Source: an uncultured Dokdonia sp.
GTDB lineage: Bacteria; Bacteroidota; Bacteroidia; Flavobacteriales; Flavobacteriaceae
Direction: 5' to 3'
DNA length: 64,000 bases
NCBI RefSeq assembly: GCF_947492815.1
Contig: NZ_CANLOB010000004.1
Location: forward strand, 124,001-188,000
This document shows positions 1 to 8,009 of the stretch, in pieces. The notes below the pieces were generated by a model. The model was given only the letters and a program-made list of their open reading frames with translations. It was not told the origin of the DNA and ran no database searches. The translations under genes were made by a program, and so were the position numbers. Numbering within the stretch: position 1 is the stretch's first letter; each line of letters opens with the position of its first letter.

Positions 1-140
1 GATCTGTATCTAATTCTGGAGGCAGAACAGTATATAGACCTTATGAATCATTCGATGGATTACATTTATACAGATATGAAGCAGACCTTTATTCTTCCAA
101 CGGTAGTGGCGGTATTGTAATTGAAGATGTAACCCCTTAA
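1..140 (+). CDS. 3' end of an unidentified gene (partial)
   Basis: An open frame runs in from the window edge (codons begin at position 3) and stops at TAA 138-140, giving about 45 residues rich in Ser, Gly and Tyr and ending IVIEDVTP. No start is visible and I do not recognise the family. The short aromatic/Gly-rich tail would fit a secreted or surface protein, but that is only an impression. A strong hairpin follows it, which supports this being a real gene end. Confidence 0.5.
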   Translation, partial: SVSNSGGRTVYRPYESFDGLHLYRYEADLYSSNGSGGIVIEDVTP

Positions 141-216
141 AATAAATTCAGGGTAAATAATTAAAAATAGGTTTCTACTGTTGTTTTCTTACACATTAAA
201 AACCTTATTTTCATCA

Positions 217-256
217 AAAAGGAATCTTTGATTTTATACGTATCAAAGATTCCTTT
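217..256. terminator. bidirectional hairpin terminator
   Basis: Arms AAAGGAATCTTTGAT and ATCAAAGATTCCTTT flank a short loop, with A-run before and T-run after. It lies between the convergent partial plus-strand gene and the helicase, so it can serve both. Confidence 0.8.
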
Positions 257-276
257 TTCATCATTACTTAATAAGA

Positions 277-1800
277 TCACATATCCCTTTCTGTGCAAAT
301 CTGATTGATTCGAAGGCGTAATTTACGTTCGTAATCTTCTTGTAACCAATCTCTATAATTTTGCGTATTATTCATAATACTATAGGAGTACTGTCGTACA
401 CGATAGGCAATGTCTTCTTTCAATTTTCTAGCAAGTATACGTGCATCAAACACATCTTCACTATTATCAACTACCATAAGCGCATGTTGCTCTACTGCAT
501 TATCTAGTGCAGTTTTTGCTTTTTTACCTTCTGCTACTACTTTTTTGTACTCTTTTTTAATATCAAAATATACTTTTTCAGTGTTGGCAAACTCTTTACG
601 TAAGTCTGGAGGCATTACATATGCAAAATTGCGTTCAATTTCTTCATCCCCTATTAAGTTTTCTAAATAGAAATCTGGGAACTGGAAAATTTCTTTCCAA
701 TCTATAGGTGCTTCCCACAAACCAAAACGAGCAGCATTATTCCCTAAATCTAAGACTTTAAAGTCTTTTTTGTTAGGTAAAATACGTGAGCCACGCCCAA
801 TCATTTGAAAATATAAGGTTAATGACTTTGTTGCTCTATTTAAAATAATGGTATCTACTGTAGGTTCATCAAATCCTGTTGTAAGAATACTTACAGAAGT
901 AAGAATAGCATTAGGAGTATGCTTAAACCACTCTAAAATCTCCTTACGCTCTTTTGCGCTATTTGTATTATCTAAATGGCGTATGGCATATCCTGCTTCC
1001 AAAAAAGTCTCTTGCACATATCTGGACGTATTAATACCATTATTAAAAATAAGTGTTTTCTTCCCTTTTGATTGATCTTCATAAGCTGCAAGTAATTTTT
1101 CTTGCATAGAAGTATCTGTATATAAGATATCTGAAGACTTTACTGTATAATCTCCATTAATTCCTAATTTCAGAGATGATAACCCTACATTATAAGAGAT
1201 CGTTTTTGCTTGTGCGAGAAATCCTCTTTCAATGAGTGCAGGAATACTTTCACCTATTAAAAGCTCATCATAGTTATCCTTCATAGGTAACTTGATATTA
1301 GAACTTAAGGGCGTTGCAGTCACACCTAAGATAAATGACTTATGGAAGTAGCTAAATAACTTTCTAAAAGAATTATAATGTGCTTCATCTATAATCACTA
1401 GTCCTACATCTTCAAAACTAATTTGTTCTTCTTGCAGTCGGTTAGTAAGTGTTTCTACCATCGCTACATAACACATATAATCTTTTGCACCATCTAAAGA
1501 CTTTACATCGCTAGAGATAACCATATTTGGCACCTTAAACTCTGTAAGCATACGTGATGTTTGTACAGAAAGCTCTATTCTATGTGTAAGAATTACAACT
1601 TTTTTATTATTCCTTTCTATATACCTTCTCACAATTTCTGAGAAAATAACTGTCTTTCCTCCTCCTGTTGGAAGTTGGTATAACAAGTTATAATCTTCAT
1701 TACATCGATCCATGCAACCAAAGATGGCATCAAGGTCTTTTAATTGATAGTCGTATAATTCTTTCTGTGGCGCTTTATTTTTTTGTAAAATCTGACTCAA
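277..1800 (-). CDS. DEAD/DEAH box helicase (superfamily 2)
   Basis: A 507-aa SF2 helicase predicted to use ATP to unwind or translocate on nucleic acid. Motifs seen: Walker A TGGGKT at residues 45-50, DEAH at 138-141, TATP (motif III) at 161-164, and a C-terminal helicase domain with QMIGRGSR (motif VI) near residue 335. The order and spacing match the SSL2/type III restriction-subunit-like group of DEAD/DEAH helicases. No methylase or nuclease partner is adjacent, so a restriction role is not supported. The charged C-terminal ~120 residues look helical. A -7 box (TAGTTTTG, minus strand, 1837-1844) lies about 37 bp upstream of the ATG at 1800. Confidence 0.9.
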   Translation of the reverse strand: MSQILQKNKAPQKELYDYQLKDLDAIFGCMDRCNEDYNLLYQLPTGGGKTVIFSEIVRRYIERNNKKVVILTHRIELSVQTSRMLTEFKVPNMVISSDVKSLDGAKDYMCYVAMVETLTNRLQEEQISFEDVGLVIIDEAHYNSFRKLFSYFHKSFILGVTATPLSSNIKLPMKDNYDELLIGESIPALIERGFLAQAKTISYNVGLSSLKLGINGDYTVKSSDILYTDTSMQEKLLAAYEDQSKGKKTLIFNNGINTSRYVQETFLEAGYAIRHLDNTNSAKERKEILEWFKHTPNAILTSVSILTTGFDEPTVDTIILNRATKSLTLYFQMIGRGSRILPNKKDFKVLDLGNNAARFGLWEAPIDWKEIFQFPDFYLENLIGDEEIERNFAYVMPPDLRKEFANTEKVYFDIKKEYKKVVAEGKKAKTALDNAVEQHALMVVDNSEDVFDARILARKLKEDIAYRVRQYSYSIMNNTQNYRDWLQEDYERKLRLRINQICTERDM

Positions 1801-1836
1801 AAATTCAGTTTTTTATATGATTAAACGGGATTCTTG

Positions 1837-1844
1837 CAAAACTA
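1837..1844 (-). promoter_or_regulatory. -7 promoter box for the helicase
   Basis: Minus-strand TAGTTTTG fits the Bacteroidota TAnnTTTG consensus, 37 bp upstream of the helicase start. The dispersed palindrome at 1856-1871 occupies the stretch just upstream, roughly where the -33 element would be. Confidence 0.5.
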
Positions 1845-1855
1845 AGTGATTTTTA

Positions 1856-1871
1856 CGCTTTCGCGAAAGCA
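1856..1871. repeat. dispersed palindrome, one mismatch
   Basis: Reads CGCTTTCGCGAAAGCA, 15 of 16 positions of the perfect element. Intergenic, between the helicase and the next minus-strand gene. Confidence 0.85.
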
Positions 1872-1903
1872 TAATTCATAAATCTCACGACGGCTATCAA
1901 CAA

Positions 1904-2419
1904 TTAATCAACAAAATCATTAGCAACATCATCAAAAAGGCCTGAATTGGGCCAATTTTGAGATTCTGATTGGTCTACAACACCCTCTATTCTGTTGCTA
2001 AACTCCTCTTTGAGTTGATGATAACTAATATATTGCATCACATCTTTAAAAGAAACAAGCATACTTTTGAAAAACGCATCAGGCATTTTTACAACAGACG
2101 CACTATATGTTTGTGCAATTTCAATATTAAAAAACATAAGGTCTCCTAATAGTTTTGGATCTACTCCAAGTAATTTAAATTGTTTGATATATTTTTGAGC
2201 AACAGATCTCCTTTTACGCGCTCTCTTCCTTTTTGTTGGGAAATATTCATTACTAATTTTAATTTTAGCATCTTCAATAAGCGCCTCCTCTTTAGGGTTA
2301 AAAACAAAATCATAAAAAGTCTTTACTTGCGGGATGCGATCATACAAATCTATAACTTGCTCCTTCAGTGCTTCTTGGCTCAACTCATCTAAATATTTTT
2401 TAAGTGCTCGCTTACTCAT
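1904..2419 (-). CDS. conserved hypothetical protein, DUF6155-like
   Basis: A 171-aa soluble, highly basic protein with no signal peptide. The N-terminal pattern (MSKRALKKYLDEL, then DLYDRIPQVKTFYDFVFNPKEE) and the basic stretch TKRKRARKRRSVAQKYIK match my recollection of the DUF6155 family common in Bacteroidota. Function is unknown. The Arg/Lys-rich middle could bind nucleic acid, which is inference only. It lies upstream of the helicase on the same strand with a 103-bp gap holding a separate promoter-like box, so co-transcription is uncertain. Confidence 0.75.
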   Translation of the reverse strand: MSKRALKKYLDELSQEALKEQVIDLYDRIPQVKTFYDFVFNPKEEALIEDAKIKISNEYFPTKRKRARKRRSVAQKYIKQFKLLGVDPKLLGDLMFFNIEIAQTYSASVVKMPDAFFKSMLVSFKDVMQYISYHQLKEEFSNRIEGVVDQSESQNWPNSGLFDDVANDFVD

Positions 2420-2484
2420 AAACTAATATTGAAATACAAACGAATTTATAACAAATTTTACTGGCAAAAAGCGATACAAAAACT

Positions 2485-2492
2485 TAAATTTG
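2485..2492 (+). promoter_or_regulatory. -7 promoter box
   Basis: TAAATTTG matches TAnnTTTG and sits 32 bp before the ATG at 2525. No convincing -33 element was seen. Confidence 0.5.
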
Positions 2493-2524
2493 CAAACCAC
2501 TAAATACAAAAAGCTACTCATCAT

Positions 2525-2893
2525 ATGAAAACACTTCAAAATTCTAAAGCCGTAAAATTGATAAAAAAACTCATTGATGATGTTAATCAGAATGGAATTA
2601 TCACAAATACAGTGGTAGAAGATCTTAAGGCTTTACGTCCATATACAATAGAGGAGCAATTACCATTACTGGCAAAAGCTACACGCCTTTCTGCAGAGCA
2701 TATTGAAGAACATGAAACGTTTGCAATTCCTATTCCTCAAGATGAACCTATAGAAGAAGGTGAAGAAATTCAAGCATCTGAAAGTGATCCAAAAGAAAGT
2801 TTACATTATTTCTTTTGTTTAATACGTGATATTGATAAGAAAGTAAACGAAGAAGAATTAAGAGAATATGTAAAAGCACTTAACGAGTACTAA
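2525..2893 (+). CDS. small acidic protein of unknown function
   Basis: A 122-aa protein without signal peptide or membrane segment. The N-terminal half is helical (residues 1-60), followed by a Glu-rich linker (about 68-90) and a short helical C-terminus. I do not recognise the family. It has its own -7 box 32 bp upstream and a strong terminator just downstream, so it appears to be a single-gene transcript. The acidic composition and short length would fit an adaptor or regulator, but nothing in the sequence shows which. Confidence 0.75.
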   Translation: MKTLQNSKAVKLIKKLIDDVNQNGIITNTVVEDLKALRPYTIEEQLPLLAKATRLSAEHIEEHETFAIPIPQDEPIEEGEEIQASESDPKESLHYFFCLIRDIDKKVNEEELREYVKALNEY

Positions 2894-2917
2894 GCATATT
2901 TTATATACTATTATAGT

Positions 2918-2956
2918 AAAGCCAATTATCAAAAATGATAATTGGCTTTTTTTATA
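2918..2956 (+). terminator. hairpin terminator
   Basis: Perfect 13-bp arms AAGCCAATTATC/GATAATTGGCTT around a short A-rich loop, followed by a run of T. It ends the 122-aa gene transcript. Confidence 0.85.
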
Positions 2957-3005
2957 CACCGTAATTTTAATATGGTATACCCGTAAAATACCCCCTTTCG
3001 GGTAT

Positions 3006-3035
3006 TTTGTAGAGTTTCTAAAAAAGGTACGTTTA
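3006..3035 (+). promoter_or_regulatory. promoter (-33 and -7) of the lipoprotein gene
   Basis: TTTG at 3006-3009 and TACGTTTA at 3028-3035 are separated by 18 bp, close to the Bacteroidota TTTG-N19-TAnnTTTG pattern. The ATG follows 29 bp later. Confidence 0.55.
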
Positions 3036-3064
3036 CAACATCAATTATAAACCTCTTTAAGAAG

Positions 3065-3958
3065 ATGAATACCATGAAAAGAAACCTATGTATTATTTGT
3101 TGTCTAGCAATGACATTAACCAATTGTTCTGTAGATGAAGATACTACCACGACTCTTACAGAAGATGTGATTACAACAATAGAAAACCAAATCGTACCAG
3201 ACACTCCGAATCCAGAAAATGATTATTCTAGACGCGGACTTTACCAAGGGACTATTGTAACTGAAGACCTTAGTTTTCATGAAAAAATCACCTTAAATTT
3301 AGGTGATAACGGGCAATATAATGCTCAAATAATCACTTCAAATGAAGAAAGATATTTATTTAAAAGTCAAAATACTATAAATTCTGAATTTTTATATTTT
3401 GAAGGAGATCAAGGAACATTTACTGTTCAGTTTCTTGAAGATGATACGGTACAACTTTCCAATATAATCATTAATGAGAAAGAAGCTGTTGCAACTGTAT
3501 TTAAAGATCAAAGTTTTCAGAGAATGATGCCTTCTTTAGGGACGTTCTCTAGTAGTGACAATACTATTTCAGGAACATGGGATTTTGCATTTACTGTATC
3601 TGGAGGATTAGGATATTCCATCACGACCACTACGATATTTATCAATCAAAATAGCGAAACATTTGTACTTAATACCTCTGGTGATTATCAGCGTTTATGT
3701 AGCGCACCAGGAACTCCAGTACCGATTGGTGTTGTAAATTCTAGTTTTTTTAATATTCAAAGCGTAAACAACGTGCCTTTAGGAAATAGTGAACTGAGTT
3801 TTATATTTGTTGCTAATAGATTAGAAGCTACCAATGCAGGCTGCAGAATAACCCCTAGTGCTCCTCTTGATGTTACTTCTACTTCATGGACTTGGAACGG
3901 ATTACAGGGTACAGCTACTGTAGATACCTCTAGCCTACCCGACTTTAGTGGTTTTTAG
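3065..3958 (+). CDS. putative lipoprotein of unknown function
   Basis: A 297-aa exported protein. The N-terminus carries a hydrophobic segment ending in a lipobox-like LTNC, placing the lipidated Cys at residue 21, followed by acidic SVDED. Such acidic residues right after the Cys are typical of surface-exposed flavobacterial lipoproteins (family knowledge). The rest is beta-rich, with Ser/Thr/Asn-rich stretches and two Cys in the last third (RLCSAPG and NAGCRI) that could form a disulphide. No domain was recognised. Start: ATG 3065, or 3074 three codons later. It is a single transcription unit with its own promoter and terminator. Confidence 0.75.
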   Translation: MNTMKRNLCIICCLAMTLTNCSVDEDTTTTLTEDVITTIENQIVPDTPNPENDYSRRGLYQGTIVTEDLSFHEKITLNLGDNGQYNAQIITSNEERYLFKSQNTINSEFLYFEGDQGTFTVQFLEDDTVQLSNIIINEKEAVATVFKDQSFQRMMPSLGTFSSSDNTISGTWDFAFTVSGGLGYSITTTTIFINQNSETFVLNTSGDYQRLCSAPGTPVPIGVVNSSFFNIQSVNNVPLGNSELSFIFVANRLEATNAGCRITPSAPLDVTSTSWTWNGLQGTATVDTSSLPDFSGF

Positions 3959-4016
3959 AAAGATGTATATATAATAAACTATCTCAAAGTATATCAAACT
4001 CTTTGACAGCGAACAT

Positions 4017-4051
4017 AAAAACCCTCTCTATACAAATTATAGAGAGGGTTT
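4017..4051. terminator. bidirectional hairpin terminator
   Basis: Arms AAAACCCTCTCTATA and TATAGAGAGGGTTTT around CAAAT, between the convergent lipoprotein and SDR genes. A-run on one side and T-run on the other suit both directions. Confidence 0.85.
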
Positions 4052-4058
4052 TATATAT

Positions 4059-4775
4059 TTAGGAATTGGCTGTTTTACTTGGTCTTACTTCTATTTTACT
4101 AGGTAATGTTCTAGGGTGCATTTGGAGTAAATCTACTACCATTTGTCCTAAATCTTCTGGCTGTATACGCCAATCTTTACCATCTTCTGGTGAGCGTCCT
4201 CCAAAGTGACTGCTTACAGAGCCTGGCATTATAGTAGTCACTTTTACATCATCGTTACGCACATCAAGCATTAAGGCTTGTGTAAAGCCTGTTAATCCAA
4301 ATTTACTCGCATTATACGCTGTCCCATTTGCAAAAAAATTGGTTCCGGCAAGACTAGAGATCGTGATGATATATCCTTTTGTTTTTTTGATAGCGGCTAA
4401 ACTTGCTTTTACAGAGTGAAATACGCCCGTAAGGTTGACTCCTATAGTTTCTTTCCACTGATCTAGCGTCAATTCGCTGATAGGCGCAAAATGCCCAACA
4501 CCCGCATTGGCAATAAGTACATCTATCTGTCCATATGTTTTTAAAACTTCAGCTACGACTTCTTGCATTGCCTTATAATCACGCACATCTGCTACCAATG
4601 GTAAAACTTTACCACCATTTGGAGTAAGGTTATAAGCTGCTTTAAATGTTTGATCCTTATTGCGTCCTGTAATAACGATTTGCATACCAACACTTAATAA
4701 AGCTTCTGCAATACCGTATCCAATTCCTTTAGTACCTCCAGTAATTAAAGCTACTTTTCCTTTAAGTTCATTCAT
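4059..4775 (-). CDS. SDR family NAD(P)-dependent oxidoreductase
   Basis: A classical short-chain dehydrogenase/reductase, 238 aa from the chosen start. It shows the Rossmann glycine motif TGGTKGIG near the N-terminus, the NAG motif (ANAGVG), and the catalytic Ser (ISSLAG) and YxxxK (YNASK). It resembles FabG/3-ketoacyl reductase-like SDRs, but the substrate cannot be read from sequence. The frame stays open to an upstream ATG at 4823, but a TAACTTTA box (4793-4800, minus) falls between, and the internal ATG at 4775 (MNELKGKVALITGG) begins just before the first beta-strand as usual, so I chose it. Confidence 0.9.
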   Translation of the reverse strand: MNELKGKVALITGGTKGIGYGIAEALLSVGMQIVITGRNKDQTFKAAYNLTPNGGKVLPLVADVRDYKAMQEVVAEVLKTYGQIDVLIANAGVGHFAPISELTLDQWKETIGVNLTGVFHSVKASLAAIKKTKGYIITISSLAGTNFFANGTAYNASKFGLTGFTQALMLDVRNDDVKVTTIMPGSVSSHFGGRSPEDGKDWRIQPEDLGQMVVDLLQMHPRTLPSKIEVRPSKTANS

Positions 4776-4792
4776 TGTATTCCGTTTTGAGG

Positions 4793-4800
4793 TAAAGTTA
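4793..4800 (-). promoter_or_regulatory. -7-like box for the SDR gene
   Basis: Minus-strand TAACTTTA (TAnnTTTG with a final A), 18 bp upstream of the preferred start at 4775, with TTG about 17 bp further upstream. Confidence 0.4.
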
Positions 4801-4873
4801 CGATTGCTTTCGTACTTCAACAAGCGATTGGTAAAGCGTTTACTACCTGTATATCATTTTATTTTTTGGTATA

Positions 4874-4889
4874 CGCTTTCGCGAAAGCG
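4874..4889. repeat. dispersed palindrome, perfect
   Basis: CGCTTTCGCGAAAGCG flanked by ATA and TAT, so the dyad extends to 22 bp (4871-4892). Intergenic, between divergent genes. Confidence 0.95.
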
Positions 4890-4934
4890 TATAAAGAAGC
4901 ATCAAATTTAACATCTTAAGAAATCCCTAATAGA

Positions 4935-4965
4935 TTGCTTATTCTTCTACCCGATAGTATCTTTG
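4935..4965 (+). promoter_or_regulatory. promoter of the DUF3817 gene
   Basis: TTG at 4935-4937 and TATCTTTG at 4958-4965 with 20 bp between, a near-ideal Bacteroidota promoter. It overlaps the TTG codon at 4963 and rules that out as translation start. Confidence 0.65.
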
Positions 4966-4980
4966 CAAAAAAATAAAACA

Positions 4981-5259
4981 ATGCTCAAATCATTCCGAAT
5001 TTTAAGTTTTTTAGAAGGTGTTTCTTATCTCTTGATCTTATTTGTAACCATGCCACTCAAGTATATATGGAATAACGGAGATCCAAATAAAGTAATAGGA
5101 ATGGCGCATGGCTTTCTGTTTTTAGCATATATCGTCATGGCGATACTTATGAAGTCAGAACGAAAATGGGACAACAAAACACTAGCCATTGTATTACTAT
5201 GTTCTGTCATCCCATTTGGAACTTTCTGGATGGATAAAAAATATTTAAGAGATTCCTAA
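4981..5259 (+). CDS. DUF3817 family integral membrane protein
   Basis: A 92-aa membrane protein with three hydrophobic segments, matching the DUF3817 family pattern (RILSFLEGVSYLLILFVTMPLKY at the N-terminus, GMAHG in the middle, WxDKKY at the end). No biochemical function is known for the family. The start is ATG 4981: the in-frame TTG at 4963 lies inside the -7 promoter box. Its stop codon overlaps the stop of the convergent DUF4870 gene by 3 bases, leaving no room for a terminator between the two. Confidence 0.85.
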   Translation: MLKSFRILSFLEGVSYLLILFVTMPLKYIWNNGDPNKVIGMAHGFLFLAYIVMAILMKSERKWDNKTLAIVLLCSVIPFGTFWMDKKYLRDS

Positions 5260-5621
5260 CTAAAGAAAGGAATACTGATATAGTAGTTTGGCTTTTCGCC
5301 ATTATTAGCTTTTACTGCATTTATAATAGGTAATACTAGTGCTAGTATCGCTACAGCTATAAGCCCAAGTACACCTAGTCCAAAAAGGAATATCGCTGGG
5401 ATGCATAGTATTGCATAAATAAAGATACTTATCTGGAAATTGATGATAGATTTCCCATGCTCATCCATAGCTATCACCCTATCTTTATTAACTAGCCATA
5501 ACACGAGCGGTACAATAAATCCCCCAAATCCTGTTACATAATCTAGTAATTGAGACAAATGTGTAAGAACTAATAATTGTCTATCTTCTCTAAGTACTGT
5601 TTCGTGATGTACTAATTCCAT
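5256..5621 (-). CDS. DUF4870 domain-containing membrane protein
   Basis: A 121-aa protein with three predicted membrane segments (about residues 30-45, 68-85 and 86-105). The arrangement of LTHLSQLLDYVTGFGGFIVPLVLWL followed by a polar turn and MDEHGKSIINFQIS is the DUF4870 signature. These are small membrane proteins of unknown function, common in Bacteroidota and Firmicutes. It is monocistronic and converges with the DUF3817 gene, the two coding sequences sharing 4 bp at their ends. Confidence 0.9.
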   Translation of the reverse strand: MELVHHETVLREDRQLLVLTHLSQLLDYVTGFGGFIVPLVLWLVNKDRVIAMDEHGKSIINFQISIFIYAILCIPAIFLFGLGVLGLIAVAILALVLPIINAVKANNGEKPNYYISIPFFS

Positions 5622-5696
5622 GTTGATTTTTTTTGATTTTTTGATTGATTAACAATATATCAGTAGCACTTTTCTATAAAATGTTACAGGTTTACG

Positions 5697-5704
5697 TAAT
5701 TTTG
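5697..5704 (+). promoter_or_regulatory. -7 promoter box directly before mnmE
   Basis: TAATTTTG ends 5 bp before the mnmE ATG. If transcription begins the usual handful of bases downstream, the mRNA would be leaderless or almost so. Confidence 0.5.
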
Positions 5705-5709
5705 TAATA

Positions 5710-7137
5710 ATGAACACACAAGACACTATTGTTGCACTTGCCAGTCCCGCTGGAGCTGGAGCTATCGCAGTGATACGCGTATCTGGACCAGATGCCGTAT
5801 CTATATGTACTCCTTTATTTAAGTCTAAACGAGGTAAAGATTTGTCCAAACAAAAAACGCATACCATACATCTTGGACATATTATAGATGAGCAACGCGT
5901 GCTTGATGAAGTATTGGTTTCTTTATTTAAAGGAACTAATTCATATACAGGAGAACCTACGGTAGAGATTTCCTGTCATGGTTCTAGCTATATACAACAA
6001 GAAATTATACAATTATTACTTCGCAAAGGCTGTCGTGCGGCACAGGCAGGAGAATTTACGTTACGTTCGTTTATTAATGGAAAAATGGACCTCTCACAAG
6101 CAGAAGCAGTTGCAGATCTAATTGCAAGTGATAATGAAGCAAGTCATCAGATTGCCATGCAACAGATGCGTGGTGGTTTTTCTAATGAAATTGCACAATT
6201 ACGTCAAGAACTCCTCAATTTTGCATCGCTTATTGAATTGGAACTTGATTTTTCTGAAGAAGATGTCGAGTTTGCAGATCGTACACAGTTTAAAGAACTC
6301 GTAGCCCGTATTACCAAGGTACTTAAACGCCTTATAGACTCATTTGCGACAGGAAATGTGATTAAAAACGGAATTCCTGTGGCAATTGTAGGCGAACCCA
6401 ATGTGGGGAAGTCCACCCTACTCAATGCGTTGTTAAATGAAGAAAGAGCCATCGTATCTGATATTGCAGGTACCACGCGTGACACCATAGAAGATGAGCT
6501 TACGATAGGTGGTATTGGGTTTCGATTTATAGATACCGCTGGAATTCGCGAAACAAAAGATGTCATAGAAGGTCTTGGTATTCAAAAAACCTTTGAAAAA
6601 ATAGGACAGGCGCAAGTGGTGGTATATCTTTTTGATGCTTCCCTATCTGCTTTAAATCCCTCTATTCCTTCGGCATCTCTCCCAAAGGAAGAGACATATA
6701 AAGCGATTACTATAGAGATTGAGAAGATAAAAAATCAGTTTCCTTTAAAGCCTTTGGTTATTGTTGCCAATAAAACAGATCAATTGCAAGAAGCAGAAAT
6801 CGCTACTTTGCAATCATCTATTCCAAATCTTCATATGCTTTCTGCAAAAAAAGGCATGGGTGTCGATGCGCTTAAAGCGAAATTGTTAGACTTTGTAAAC
6901 ACAGGCGCATTGCGTAATGACGAAACCATCGTTACCAACTCTAGACATTACGATGCTTTATTAAAAGCACTCGAAGAGATTGAAAAAGTACAATACGGCC
7001 TTGACACAAATCTTTCTGGAGATCTCATGGCAATAGACATTCGTCAAGCCTTATATCACTTTGGAGAAATCACAGGACAAGTCACCAATGATGAACTACT
7101 TGGAAATATCTTTGCTAATTTTTGTATTGGGAAGTAG
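5710..7137 (+). CDS. mnmE: tRNA uridine-5-carboxymethylaminomethyl(34) synthesis GTPase MnmE
   Basis: With MnmG it installs the cmnm5 group on the wobble uridine of several tRNAs in the cytoplasm. The 475-aa length is normal for the family. Visible parts: the N-terminal formyl-THF-binding domain starting DTIVALASPAGAGAIAVIRVSG, the G domain with GEPNVGKS (near residue 230), DTAG, and NKTD, and the invariant C-terminal FCIGK with the catalytic Cys. MnmG is not in this window. No neighbour shares its function; the gene appears to be transcribed alone from the adjacent -7 box. Confidence 0.97.
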   Translation: MNTQDTIVALASPAGAGAIAVIRVSGPDAVSICTPLFKSKRGKDLSKQKTHTIHLGHIIDEQRVLDEVLVSLFKGTNSYTGEPTVEISCHGSSYIQQEIIQLLLRKGCRAAQAGEFTLRSFINGKMDLSQAEAVADLIASDNEASHQIAMQQMRGGFSNEIAQLRQELLNFASLIELELDFSEEDVEFADRTQFKELVARITKVLKRLIDSFATGNVIKNGIPVAIVGEPNVGKSTLLNALLNEERAIVSDIAGTTRDTIEDELTIGGIGFRFIDTAGIRETKDVIEGLGIQKTFEKIGQAQVVVYLFDASLSALNPSIPSASLPKEETYKAITIEIEKIKNQFPLKPLVIVANKTDQLQEAEIATLQSSIPNLHMLSAKKGMGVDALKAKLLDFVNTGALRNDETIVTNSRHYDALLKALEEIEKVQYGLDTNLSGDLMAIDIRQALYHFGEITGQVTNDELLGNIFANFCIGK

Positions 7138-7373
7138 ATGTATATATAGCATTGATAATTAATTAACCACAATTTAGATTGTAGTACTCTACAATACGCT
7201 CTATGTCTTTCTTTCTCTTAACTATTTTCTAAGAAAAGAAAAATACTTTGTTCCCCTCTGTTATTATAAGGCGAAGCAGTTTTTTTATTACACTTTTGCA
7301 CACGTAAATTTTAGAAATAACATATGAAATCATCTTTTAGATTTTTGAAGGTACTAAAGAAAAAGTAATGATA

Positions 7374-7590
7374 TCATATAAATTTATCTAACGATGGCAT
7401 ATCAATAGAATAAATGTGTTCTATAGAATTAGTATAAATCAGATTATTAAAATGATTGACTTCATTTTCTTTAACATGTTTTATACCTTCACTCTGCTCA
7501 TTAAGAATAATTGCTTTTTTTGTAGAAATAGGATAATAAAATTCAAAACCTTTAGGATCATCTAAACTATTAGGATTACTTTTTAAATGG
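7374..7590 (-). pseudogene. C-terminal gene remnant, DUF4238-like
   Basis: The minus strand has an open frame from about 7628 to TGA at 7374-7376 with no usable upstream start. The readable part contains FEFYYPISTKKAIIL, then NEVNHFNNLIYTN and a short tail. The pattern PIS-K-A-I followed by an NxL-I helix resembles the C-terminal end of DUF4238 proteins (recollection, moderate to weak). The upstream portion overlaps the antisense T9SS tail, so the true homologous segment probably ends near 7590. It seems a truncated gene end. Confidence 0.4.
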
Positions 7591-7741
7591 AGATATTCAA
7601 ATTTTCGATCTATATGGAAAAATTGTTTCTACAAAAAGAAATAGTACCACTAACAATGAAATTAATATTTCAAACTTATCACAAGGTGTGTACTTCTTAA
7701 AATTTGAGAACGGAAGCATTCATAAGTTTATAAAAAAGTAA
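7574..7741 (+). pseudogene. orphan T9SS type A sorting-domain tail
   Basis: The plus strand encodes, in one frame from 7574 to TAA at 7739-7741, a typical ending of a T9SS C-terminal domain: GDIQIFDLYGKIVST, then INISNLSQGVYFLKF, and a terminal FIKK. Compare the tail of the M14 protein in this window (LGKRIYKG, LSSGVYFVHF, RFIIK). There is no start codon and an in-frame TAG at 7571, so this is the surviving end of a secreted protein whose body is gone. Confidence 0.8.
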
Positions 7742-7838
7742 TTACCACTTAAACTATATTTTAAAAGGCTTTCTTCTTTATAGAGGGAATCTTTTTTTAT
7801 AGAACTAAGTATCTCTTATATATTAGTTTACATAAGTA

Positions 7839-7854
7839 CGCTTTCGCGAAAGCG
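7839..7854. repeat. dispersed palindrome, perfect
   Basis: CGCTTTCGCGAAAGCG in the intergenic island, preceded by TA and followed by TATAAA. Confidence 0.95.
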
Positions 7855-8009
7855 TATAAAGGTATTGGGCTGTTTATACGCCCTTATTATCGCTTGTATA
7901 AAGCATAAAAGAATTTTAAAAAAATAATTCCTCAGGCAACTATTATCAAAATGTGTGCGTCTCAATAAATAGAGACATTATTCATTAATCATTATAAATC
8001 ATCAAAACT

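Larger units (their letters stand above)
7138..8009. other. 872-bp gap with gene remnants
   Basis: No intact gene is seen. The gap holds a very short frame at 7324-7368 (MKSSFRFLKVLKKK, unsupported), two antisense-oriented gene remnants that meet near 7575 (described separately), and one perfect dispersed palindrome at 7839-7854. The mix looks like a decayed or shuffled island between mnmE and the downstream surface protein. Confidence 0.6.

Noticed and set aside
7324..7368. Tiny frame MKSSFRFLKVLKKK
   Set aside because: Fourteen residues, no clear promoter or homologue in the window; left only as a note on the intergenic region.
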